A stretch of DNA of 63,435 nucleotides, from assembly GCA_041482015.1 (NCBI GenBank), contig JBGPCZ010000009.1, positions 1 to 63,435 on the forward strand, given 5' to 3'. Source of the stretch: JACQFK01 sp041482015. Lineage in GTDB: Bacteria; Planctomycetota; MHYJ01; JACPRB01. Positions within the stretch are counted from its first letter, which is position 1. Every line of letters begins with the position of its first letter. Both the position numbers and the translations under genes were made by a program. Below, piece after piece: positions 34,901 to 41,747 of this stretch. The notes beneath the pieces are model-generated. The model was not told the origin of the DNA. It was given only the letters and a program-made list of their open reading frames with translations, and made no database searches.

Positions 34901-35709
34901 AATTGCTCGTGGGCGCGGGGGTCCGGACGTTCCCGCTGGCCCCCGGCGTGTCGGGTCTCACGAGGGTTCTCCAGGCGCTTGAGAGGATCGATGCGGACGA
35001 GTTGATCGGGCTCATCCCCTCGAGTCCCAGGATCGGCGATCTCCTGGCGCGCGTCCTCACGGAGCCCGCGCTCCGCGCGTGGCTCTCCGCCGATTCGGAG
35101 ACGCGGGCGGCGGGGAGCGATCTCCGCGAGCGGATCGAGGCCGCGCGGCACGACCTCGCGACGCGCCGTCTTTGCGCGGAGGCGCTCGGCTCGGCGCCGA
35201 AGGAGTGGCTGCCGGCGATCGAGGAGGCGATGGGGAGCGACCGGCTGGCCGCCCTCGTCTTCAAAGGGGCGGTGGCGGGCGACGCGGCGGCGATCGACGT
35301 CGCGCTCGCGTGGGCCGTCGAGGATCGCGCCTTCCGCCTGGAGCTCCTCGAGGAGGCGCAGCGGCTCCGTGGGACGGCGCAGGTGGAGGCCGCGGCGTTC
35401 CACCCGGTGACCGTGGCGGACGTCCTCCGCGCGCTCGGTCCCAAGGCTCCCGGGGGGGACGCGCTCGTCCGCTGGAGGCTCTCGCAGCGGGGCTCGATCC
35501 CGGACCTCACGCTGGGCGACCTGGCGGTCCGCCTCGAGCGGGACCTCGGGCTGAAGCTGAAGCTGGTCGCGTCGCCGGACGTCTCGCTCCTCCCGGCGTC
35601 GGGCCGGGTCTCGGAGATCCTGGACCGGACGCTCCTGCCGGCGAGGCTCTACACCCGCATCCGCGACGGCGTCCTCTGGGTCGGGCCGCTCGATGAGATC
35701 GTCAAGTAG
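28966..35709 (+). CDS. Fusion: anti-sigma zinc finger, transmembrane helix, thioester alpha-2-macroglobulin, STN-like C-terminus
   Basis: A 2247-residue protein. Residues 3-35 form an anti-sigma zinc finger (Cys3, then His28-x3-Cys32-x2-Cys35 in GHADACESCGAYL). A single helix at about 70-90 (VALMVAAGFLVVCGILVYTV) would place the remainder in the periplasm. After about 500 helical residues come macroglobulin domains: KALVYSDRPLYRPGDTVSF near 685, a Gly-rich loop at about 1201-1229 where a protease bait region would lie, and the A2M core from about 1243. The thioester motif YPHGCVEQTMSRF has Cys1454 and Gln1457. Residues from about 2178 resemble an STN domain (LTLGDLAVRLERDLGLKLK). The inferred role is a transmembrane anti-sigma factor whose sensor is a protease-trapping macroglobulin. 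No penicillin-binding protein 1C gene, a usual neighbour of bacterial macroglobulins, is present. Confidence 0.9.
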   Translation: MSCPSRFRLELLADSALDDPEASDLRGHADACESCGAYLRRLDEEAESLRLNLPDVDRPARAPAWNPWKPVALMVAAGFLVVCGILVYTVRRQGQVSDAFLSNLEAQIEYHLEQEEPAKAAAVLDSFPSHAEARRAADRARVRIAKASEPEPAAALLDAIPLSGLDRAQAEEVAGARLDAYLKLFREKVLRNGAVPTPYELAAYRHEKAVGPSREELSRITARLRALVAERRDLAKRYGGKVDGALEGVDSLATVTQYALGEIAFEAVAPVDAESRVQFGDALFRERQFDRAIATWKPVLDDTRVIRRLAELAALRRHAPQGLHVWDYEVEKLLGRDAKVEAEVAARIEGLFQRAQRGSEGRRDVFERKGIPRDDAISPLSGEPTIFFPESTPEKVEDMILSERWIATDPEQLFLLMSHAQFRLEVGADRPFATRTGARLKLHSAYRGPVRFRLCRVRDEETFAALGEENLVQRRAELTTVREWEKAFAPIWLNDMKVESWEMDVPHRGPGLFVLIADARYCPVYAVAKFIVTDVALVQQVASDRVLVFAADRVTGAPVADLPIGGEVTGRHSLRPEEMLPQDDSSRDEYKRGFEAGWGAAPPELDATPSYARGHLRAAVLREAHPDVKMSFHGKTDKDGLFEWMPEPAWKPGYAYSIKTVTAHPETYSRVESTYSLNEKPRALKALVYSDRPLYRPGDTVSFKGLLRTYDDEGIRSYDEREAIFEIGTAGRVHFARSLAATEFGTASGTFALPFGCEQGSYWVRVNNGPSQPLFKVEEYRKPEFEIVLDHPRKVTAGAPVEVEIAVRYFTGDPVANALVTVVLETAPAAFERAPADAVADWYFEAKAGVSTAWRAIESRSLTTDAAGRCLYRFATDEGVAARYAVTARAREESRREISRSSGLEATARALGVSWEGDRPVYHSGERATLRFRALGAATLRLEERGKVEKPFSKSVTLVDGLGSCDYFVQDRSCDLQVGVRSGDGWAWTPVDLRIAPRSARSALVDVRTDRALYRVGDRAKLLVESDEPDQHVLLTVATGRIHWRQVVALNGKSAEVPIEIVDEDVPNVMIVATAIRNDRLGKATARLLVPPVDRFLTVDVDTDRAEYRPGQECRTTVRVTDSKGRPVPECEISLGVVDEAIYSLHEDATPDLREFFHRYQRPIMLTEAFFFKEPPRSFVVWKVPVFVKGTVNVYDTMGVGMGGGGGGRYGGRFGGRENLVARGGGGMAIPPPRSDFRDTAFWNAHLKTDADGRAAVAFAFPENLTSFRFTARGITRDHKVGAVKQNAVVRKPFYARLATSRVVQEGNTLAFSGLVHNYTGQPQTVRCTFKSPFPLRKSTAPPMLSLPPGEVARVEYLVSIDRYVPEAEITFVAASDEGASDGVTLTVPGRRHGLPFQEGRSGSVASGAPREEVFKVPAETIRGTVALRINMDAGVHTAILGGLEGLIEYPHGCVEQTMSRFLPAVAANRALGDAPHRWSQKLPSVVASGLQRLYQFQHADGGWGWWEHDATNGGMTAYVLYGLSACKKAGVGVDRTAADRAAVLLRGRLEKAVFENLSLGHGRVPIPGDPRAYAMLALAEYESAWGLSTAATKRLAGSLADLREPQLPLDEIMLALACERLGMKEEAARLAKRAEALPLNGVPHAALLLQLQAARGGEAGDVLRFLLAHRVGQGWRTTMESAYAILGLSAILDRPAAGGYAAPGRIVIEVNGEAARELTLPGRLDPAFDGRISVPEPPAGWGGKVVVRFTFEGRGTAFYTASLEAMLGGEDGPPVKRGLEISREYFEGGEGGWKPVEGGIAAGKKVLVHLTIRSSEPREYVMVTDPRGDGFEPVDGNVDDYRSRTRVVEGLTDHVDLSEGWLARRVAFQREIRGDAARESAWARELLREIVEKRRFAPRVREENFSPPNAVPAASVEHRDDRTLFFLAELPAGTSHLYYMVRAELSGEVHVLPPQATPMYEPEIHGAGVEARLRVTDELLVGAGVRTFPLAPGVSGLTRVLQALERIDADELIGLIPSSPRIGDLLARVLTEPALRAWLSADSETRAAGSDLRERIEAARHDLATRRLCAEALGSAPKEWLPAIEEAMGSDRLAALVFKGAVAGDAAAIDVALAWAVEDRAFRLELLEEAQRLRGTAQVEAAAFHPVTVADVLRALGPKAPGGDALVRWRLSQRGSIPDLTLGDLAVRLERDLGLKLKLVASPDVSLLPASGRVSEILDRTLLPARLYTRIRDGVLWVGPLDEIVK

Positions 35710-35724
35710 GGCGGACGACTACTT
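35704..35724. terminator. Short hairpin over two convergent stop codons
   Basis: AAGTAG (35704-35709) pairs with CTACTT (35719-35724) around nine bases. Each arm is the Lys codon plus TAG stop of one of the convergent genes. Confidence 0.35.
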
Positions 35725-36399
35725 CGCGCCCAGCATCTCCTTGACGGTCGGGAGGGTCGCCTCGGCCCAGATCTGGTAGCCCTTCTCGCTGAGGTGCAGG
35801 AAATCGGGCATGATCTCCTTGGAGATCGTCTTGTCCTCGGCGAGGAACTTGGCGCCGATGTCGAGGTACTTGACGTCCTTCTTGTCGTCGATCTTCGAGA
35901 CGATCTCGTTCACCTTGTCGTTCTTCTCGCGGCCCGGGTTGGGCTTCTCGCCACGCGGGAAGATCGCGAGCAGGAGGACCTTCGTTGTCGGGGACTTCGT
36001 CCGGACCTCCTTCACGATCGCGGTGATGCCGGCCGCGACGTCCTCGGCGGAGTCCTTGCCGTTGTTCGTCCCGATCATGATCACCGCGAGCTTGGGCGTG
36101 ATGCCCTCGAGCTCGCCGTTCTTCAGGCGCCAGAGGACGTGCTCGGTGCGGTCGCCGCCGATGCCGAAGTTCGCGGCCTTGAGCGGCTCGAAGTTCTCGT
36201 CCCACACCTTCTTGCCGTTCTTCCCGCGCCAGCCGTCGGTGATGGAGTCGCCGAGGAAGAGGAGGTCGACGCCGCCCTTCTTCGCGATCTCGAGGAACTG
36301 GTCGTGGCGCTTCGGGTCCTTCTGGACGGGCTGGGTGGTCTTCGGGCCGTCCTGTGCGGCGAGTACGGCGAACGCGAGGGCGATGGCAAAGCGGCTCAT
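35719..36399 (-). CDS. Secreted GDSL-type esterase/lipase
   Basis: A 226-residue exported SGNH hydrolase (signal MSRFAIALAFAVLAAQ). All four blocks are present: LLFLGDSITDGW with Ser52 as nucleophile, NFGIGGDRTEHVLW, IMIGTNNGKDS, and MPDFLHLSEKGYQIW carrying the Asp and His. The order and spacing match PAF-acetylhydrolase-like GDSL enzymes common in Planctomycetota. It probably deacylates carbohydrate or lipid esters outside the cytoplasm. The start has GGAGG 10 to 14 bases upstream on the minus strand, and TTATAT about 25 bases upstream could be its -10 box. Confidence 0.92.
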   Translation of the reverse strand: MSRFAIALAFAVLAAQDGPKTTQPVQKDPKRHDQFLEIAKKGGVDLLFLGDSITDGWRGKNGKKVWDENFEPLKAANFGIGGDRTEHVLWRLKNGELEGITPKLAVIMIGTNNGKDSAEDVAAGITAIVKEVRTKSPTTKVLLLAIFPRGEKPNPGREKNDKVNEIVSKIDDKKDVKYLDIGAKFLAEDKTISKEIMPDFLHLSEKGYQIWAEATLPTVKEMLGAK

Positions 36400-36446
36400 G
36401 AAGAAGTCCTCCGTTGGGTCGCCCTATATAACACCCCGTGACGGAC

Positions 36447-37190
36447 TTAGACGAGGATGTCCTCGTTTTTCTGCTCGTTGGAGATCCGCCGGCGGTGGAC
36501 GTGCCGGGCGGGGTCGACGACCCCGGCGGTCTTCGCGGTCTTGACGAAGGCCGAGGCCAGTATCGGGGACTCCTCCCAGTTCATGACCTGGAGCGTCTCG
36601 CCGTCGCGCGACTGGCAGTAGAGCGAGTGGTCGAAGACGGCGGTCGCGTGCACCTTGCCGTCGTGAATGTGGACGGTCGGGAAGAAGAGCTTCTTCGGCT
36701 CGGCGCGGGGGAACTCGAAGGCCATCGGGTGGATCTCCTTCGCGCCCTTCTTGAGCTTGAAGACGGCGAAGCCGTGGTTCTTGTAGCCGGGGAGCGCGTC
36801 CCACGCCGCGGAGGGCAGCCGGAATCGCTCGTCGAGGCGCGAGAAGTCGGCGACGGTCGGCACGAACGAGGCCTCGAAGTCGCCGACCTCGACGACCGCC
36901 AGGGACTTGGGGACCGGCCCATGATCTTCAGCCGCGGGGACGCCGCGCGTGGGAGGCTCGGGGAAACCTTCCTTCATATCATGGAACAGGCCGGGGTATT
37001 CCTTGAGGTTGATGAACTTGACGGCATCCTCGGCCGACTTGGGAGGCACCGGCAGCGGGAGGATCATCGCCAGGTCCGACTTCGCCGCGACCTTCATCTC
37101 GTAGACCAGGTACTGCCGCCCCTCGGTCGCGCTCCGCGCGAAGATGTGGGTGTGGCTGACCGACTCGACGGGTTGCGAGAAGCAGCACAT
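36447..37190 (-). CDS. Conserved planctomycete-type protein of unknown function
   Basis: A 247-residue protein. The ATG at 37190 has a strong SD (AAGGAGGACCGA). It begins MCCFSQPVESVSHTHIFARS and continues QYLVYEMKVAAKSDLAMILP with LPVPP, then YPGLFHDMKEGFP. I recognise this opening from uncharacterised proteins common in PVC bacteria but cannot name a family with a known role. The C-terminal half has many aromatic and His residues (PTVHIHDGKVHATAVFDHSL). There is no signal peptide or membrane helix, so it is predicted to be cytoplasmic. It is divergent from the PQQ-propeller gene with only 46 bases between starts. Confidence 0.78.
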   Translation of the reverse strand: MCCFSQPVESVSHTHIFARSATEGRQYLVYEMKVAAKSDLAMILPLPVPPKSAEDAVKFINLKEYPGLFHDMKEGFPEPPTRGVPAAEDHGPVPKSLAVVEVGDFEASFVPTVADFSRLDERFRLPSAAWDALPGYKNHGFAVFKLKKGAKEIHPMAFEFPRAEPKKLFFPTVHIHDGKVHATAVFDHSLYCQSRDGETLQVMNWEESPILASAFVKTAKTAGVVDPARHVHRRRISNEQKNEDILV

Positions 37191-37236
37191 TCGGTCCTCC
37201 TTGGTAAGATGTATGGTATCAGACGGAGGGACTCCC

Positions 37237-38436
37237 ATGCGTACTCCCGGATTCCTTTGCGCACTCGTCCTGCTGGCCGGCATCGCCCGCGCCGATGACT
37301 GGCCGCAATTCCGCGGGCCCACGGGGACGGGCGTGAGTGCCGAGACAGAGGCGCCCCTCGAGTGGGGGCCCGGGAAGAACATCCGCTGGAAGACGGCGAT
37401 CCCCGGGACGGGGAGCAGCAGCCCCATCGTCTCGAAGGGCCACGTGTTCGTCACGGTGGCCGAGGACAAGGGGAAAAGGCGGAGCCTCCTCTGCCTCGAC
37501 CGGAAGACGGGCGCCGTGCTCTGGACCCAGGCCGTGGCCTGCCCGGACGAGCCGACCCAGCAGGAACATCCCTATTGCGGCTCGACGGCCTGCGCCGACG
37601 GCGAGCGCGTGGTCGTCTGGCACTCGTCGGCGGGGCTCCACTGCTACGACTTCGAGGGGAAGCTGCTCTGGAAGCGCGATCTCGGGAAATTCGATCACAT
37701 GTGGGGCTACGGTTCGTCGCCGATCTTCCATGGCGACCGCGTCCTTTTGAACTGCGGGCCGGGGGACCGGAGCTTCCTCGTTTCGATCGACAAGAAGACG
37801 GGCGAGGTTGCCTGGAAGACGGAAGAGGCGGGCGGCGACAGCAAGAAATGGATCGGCTCGTGGGGCACGCCGCTTGTCGTGAAGGTCGACGGGAAGGACC
37901 AGGTCCTGCTCGGGATGCCGTCGGCCGTGAAGGCGTACGATCCCGCGTCGGGGAAGGTCCTCTGGAGCTGCGAGGGGCTGAGCAAGCTGGTCTACGCGGA
38001 CGTGGTCGTCGGCAACGGCGTGGGCGTCGCGACGGGAGAGGACGAGGCGGGCGACTCGATCGGCTTCAAGCTGGGCGGCCAGCGGCTCTGGGCCCGCCCG
38101 CGCGCGCTCGAGGTGAGCACGGGATTGATCGTTGACGGCCACCTCTGGACGATCGACAACGGCGGGATCGTGCGCTGCACCGAGGTCGAGACGGGGAAGG
38201 AAGTGCTGAAGGAGCGTTCGCCCGGCGGCGCGGCGTGGGGATCGATGGTGTACGCGGCGAAGCGGATCTACGTGACGGGCCGCACGGGCGACACGATCGT
38301 CTTCGCCCCCGACCCGAAGAAGTTTGCGCCGCTCGCGGTCAACCGCCTGGGCGAGCCGAGCAACTCGACGCCCGCCATTTCGGACGGTGAGATCTTCCTG
38401 CGTTCGTTGAAGTCGGTCAGCTGTGTAACGAAATAG
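37237..38436 (+). CDS. Secreted PQQ-like beta-propeller protein
   Basis: A 399-residue exported protein (signal MRTPGFLCALVLLAGIARA; SD GGAGGG before ATG 37237). It begins DDWPQFRGPTGTGVSAETEA, the standard opening of planctomycete PQQ-binding-like propellers. It carries several blades of the type LLCLDRKTGAVLWTQAVAC, LHCYDFEGKLLWKRDL, LVSIDKKTGEVAWKTEEAGG and VKAYDPASGKVLWSCEGL. The family probably builds a protein-binding or assembly scaffold like BamB; cofactor use is unproven. The last codons (Val-Thr-Lys-stop) lie inside the left arm of a 14-bp terminator hairpin. Confidence 0.92.
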   Translation: MRTPGFLCALVLLAGIARADDWPQFRGPTGTGVSAETEAPLEWGPGKNIRWKTAIPGTGSSSPIVSKGHVFVTVAEDKGKRRSLLCLDRKTGAVLWTQAVACPDEPTQQEHPYCGSTACADGERVVVWHSSAGLHCYDFEGKLLWKRDLGKFDHMWGYGSSPIFHGDRVLLNCGPGDRSFLVSIDKKTGEVAWKTEEAGGDSKKWIGSWGTPLVVKVDGKDQVLLGMPSAVKAYDPASGKVLWSCEGLSKLVYADVVVGNGVGVATGEDEAGDSIGFKLGGQRLWARPRALEVSTGLIVDGHLWTIDNGGIVRCTEVETGKEVLKERSPGGAAWGSMVYAAKRIYVTGRTGDTIVFAPDPKKFAPLAVNRLGEPSNSTPAISDGEIFLRSLKSVSCVTK

Positions 38437-38454
38437 CCGCGCTATTTCGTTACA
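38424..38454. terminator. Bidirectional terminator: 14-bp perfect AT-rich hairpin
   Basis: TGTAACGAAATAGC (38424-38437) pairs perfectly with GCTATTTCGTTACA (38441-38454) around the loop CGC. The left arm encodes Val-Thr-Lys-stop of the propeller gene, and the right arm, read on the other strand, encodes Val-Thr-Lys-stop of the hydrolase gene. Confidence 0.85.
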
Positions 38455-40289
38455 TCGACCGGGCGGGGGGCGACGAGCGCCGTCAGCTGCGGGATGTCGA
38501 AGGATTCCAGGAGACCGAAGCAGAAGAGCTCGGGCGCCTTGTCCACGCCCATCCCCGACTCCAGGATCTCCTTGAGCGAGCCATAGGGCTTTTTGAGCTC
38601 GAGGCCGGCGATCGCTTTCTCCTCGAGTGCCGCCGCCACGAGCGCCACGAGGCTGGCCCGCGGGCCGACGGCCGAAACGGTCACCGGGCTTCCCGCCCAG
38701 CGCGCGATTGCCGCGATTTGCCCGGCCTGGATCCCGAGCGGCCGATCGCCTGTCGCGGCGACCAGGATCGCGAAGAGCCAGTCGCGCTTCTCGATCTTCG
38801 ACTCTCCAAAGTAAAACGGATCGACGGCAATCACGCGCTGCCCCGCGGCGAGGAGCCGGTCGACGTCGGCCGCCAGCGTTGCGCGCCCCGACTCGGAGAA
38901 GATCACCGTCGTCCCCTTTGGATTCGCGGGCGCGAACTCGACCGCCGGGACCGTGAACTCGTCCATCTTCAGGCGCCAGAAGGTCGCGCGGCCTTCCGTG
39001 CCCGCCTTCTCCGCCGTCGCGCGGAACGTCTTCGCCTTGACGACGTCCGCGAGCTTTGCCGAGCTGGCGCGCGGCAGGTCGGCGGCGAGCGACTTTGCGA
39101 GCGAGAGGAACGTGGCGTTGCCGGCCGGCAGGTCGACCGAGAGCTGCTGGAGCGTCTTCAGCTCGTCCTTGCAGGGGATCTCCTTCGGGTCGAACGTTTT
39201 GTCGCCCGGGAAGAAGTGTTCGCCCACGAAGCGGTAGAACGCCTCGCGGTTTTCCTGGCCGTAGTTGTGGTCGCCCGGGTCGTGGTTGACGTGGCTCGCG
39301 AGGTTGCCCTCCTTGCCATAGAGCCGGTAGACCGGAAGTGCCGCGTCCTTGAGCGGCTGGAGGGCGTAGCCCGCCTCGAAGCAGCAGGTGTCCTTCCCGT
39401 TGAACGTGAGGAGCGTGGGCCGCGGCGCGCGCATCGCGGTCAGGTGCGCGTAGTCGGCGGTCGTCGCGAGGTCGCACGGCGTCTGCTCGGAGTCGCCCAG
39501 GTCCTTCCCCTCGTGCACGCGGGTCTTGAAGCTTGAATAGCCCGCGACAGGGTTCGAGACGGTGACCCGCTCGTCGAGCGAGCTGATGAAGATCGTCTGC
39601 CAGCCGCCGCCCGAGAGCCCGCTGACGGCGACGCGCGCGGGGTCGGCGTTCTCGATGGAGAGCAGGACGTCGAGGCCGCGCTTCATCGAGAGGTAGAAGG
39701 GCGCGAGGCCGCTCGTCCCGCAGAGGTCGAGCTGGTTCATGAGGCTATGGTTGTAGCCGGGCCCGCGGAGCTGGCCCATCGCGAACCATTCGGGATTGAG
39801 AGAGATCACGCCGCGCTTCGCGAGGTTGATGCAGCGGACCTGCTTGTACTCGGCGGCCTTGCCGTTCCCGTCGTGGCCGTTGACGGCCATGTGAACGGGC
39901 GCCTTGCCGGAAAGTTTCTCCGGGACGTAGAGGATCGCGGGGATCCAGAGGCCCGGGACCGCCTCGTAGCGGAGCTTCCTGAGTTTGTATCCCGGGCCGC
40001 CTTCGAGGTCGCCCATCCACTCGACGGTCGTGGGGGCCTGGGCCCACTTGGCTGCCTCGCCGCGGAGAACGACCTTCGAAAGCGTGTCGGCGCGCATCTT
40101 TGCGGCGATCTTCTCCCACTCCGCGACATTCCCCGCGTCGGGCACGGCGGCGAGGCGGAGGTCGATATAGGCCTGGACGTCGTCCATGCCGCGGTGAGGG
40201 CCGATGATCTCCCGGGAGAGAAGTTTCTTGAGATCCTGGGGTTCTTGAGAGGAGAGCAGGAGAGTAACGGAGAGTGAGAGAAGAGTCAT
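38442..40289 (-). CDS. Secreted acetyl-xylan-esterase-like tandem alpha/beta hydrolase
   Basis: A 615-residue exported protein (signal MTLLSLSVTLLLSSQEP; SD GGAGGT). The first module has WIPAILYVPEKL, NGHDGNGK, the nucleophile elbow AVSGLSGGGWQT with Ser226, FNGKDTCCFE for the Asp, and HVNHDPGDHNYG for the His. This matches large acetyl-xylan-esterase-like or Abhydrolase_7-type enzymes. A second hydrolase-like module (about 440-615) has VIAVDPFYFGES and, where an elbow would lie, VSAVGPRASLVAL, so it is probably not catalytic. It mirrors the protein at 4697-6988, where the N-terminal half is the inactive one. It shares its terminator and final three residues with the convergent propeller gene. 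Confidence 0.83.
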   Translation of the reverse strand: MTLLSLSVTLLLSSQEPQDLKKLLSREIIGPHRGMDDVQAYIDLRLAAVPDAGNVAEWEKIAAKMRADTLSKVVLRGEAAKWAQAPTTVEWMGDLEGGPGYKLRKLRYEAVPGLWIPAILYVPEKLSGKAPVHMAVNGHDGNGKAAEYKQVRCINLAKRGVISLNPEWFAMGQLRGPGYNHSLMNQLDLCGTSGLAPFYLSMKRGLDVLLSIENADPARVAVSGLSGGGWQTIFISSLDERVTVSNPVAGYSSFKTRVHEGKDLGDSEQTPCDLATTADYAHLTAMRAPRPTLLTFNGKDTCCFEAGYALQPLKDAALPVYRLYGKEGNLASHVNHDPGDHNYGQENREAFYRFVGEHFFPGDKTFDPKEIPCKDELKTLQQLSVDLPAGNATFLSLAKSLAADLPRASSAKLADVVKAKTFRATAEKAGTEGRATFWRLKMDEFTVPAVEFAPANPKGTTVIFSESGRATLAADVDRLLAAGQRVIAVDPFYFGESKIEKRDWLFAILVAATGDRPLGIQAGQIAAIARWAGSPVTVSAVGPRASLVALVAAALEEKAIAGLELKKPYGSLKEILESGMGVDKAPELFCFGLLESFDIPQLTALVAPRPVDVTK

Positions 40290-40345
40290 GAGACCTCCGG
40301 GGTGATCCGCGCTCCAAGAATCTTACGTTTGCAGAGGGTCAAGAA

Positions 40346-40444
40346 ACGAAAGGAGATGCCGAGATTCCCGGGGATCCAGGGATTGTTTTTCTTTTGGACG
40401 AAAAACATCACCGGATCTCCTCCTATCCGCGGATCTCCTTTCGT
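40346..40444. repeat. Nested inverted repeats between kinase and hydrolase genes
   Basis: The outer arms ACGAAAGGAGAT (40346-40357) and ATCTCCTTTCGT (40433-40444) are perfect 12-bp complements 75 bases apart. Inside them TGTTTTTC (40384-40391) pairs with GAAAAACA (40400-40407). The 171-base gap holds no gene. On the minus strand the element follows the kinase stop codon and precedes the hydrolase leader, so it could end the first transcript or regulate the second. Confidence 0.55.
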
Positions 40445-40460
40445 GGGTTTGTTTCTTGCC

Positions 40461-41471
<1,011 letters not shown>

Positions 41472-41747
41472 GGTGCTCCCACGAGCATAGCGGGTGGGCG
41501 CGGAGATGGGGAGCCCTTTCGGCAGGCCTCAGGGAATGGAGTCCCAGGGCGCTTCTGAACAATTGTGGCCTGTGTGGGTTCAGCGCAGGCGACTCATCGC
41601 GCGCGGTGACGGCAAGGCGTCGAGGGGCTGTCCCGCGTTTTCCCTTGACATGGGGTTCTCCTTAGATTGAATAAGCTAGAGCGGGCGCAGGATTCAGACC
41701 GGGGCTGCCCTGCGTGGGCGTTCGGATGGACCGTCGAGGGTCGATCC
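41472..41747. promoter_or_regulatory. Divergent region with sigma70-like promoter for the metallopeptidase gene
   Basis: TTGACA at 41645-41650 is a perfect -35 box. The -10 at the right distance (TGAATA, 41668-41673) is poor, but the following AT-rich stretch could serve. A start near 41680 supports translation from ATG 41748 rather than the TTG at 41667. I see no gene or repeat in the rest of the gap. Confidence 0.45.
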
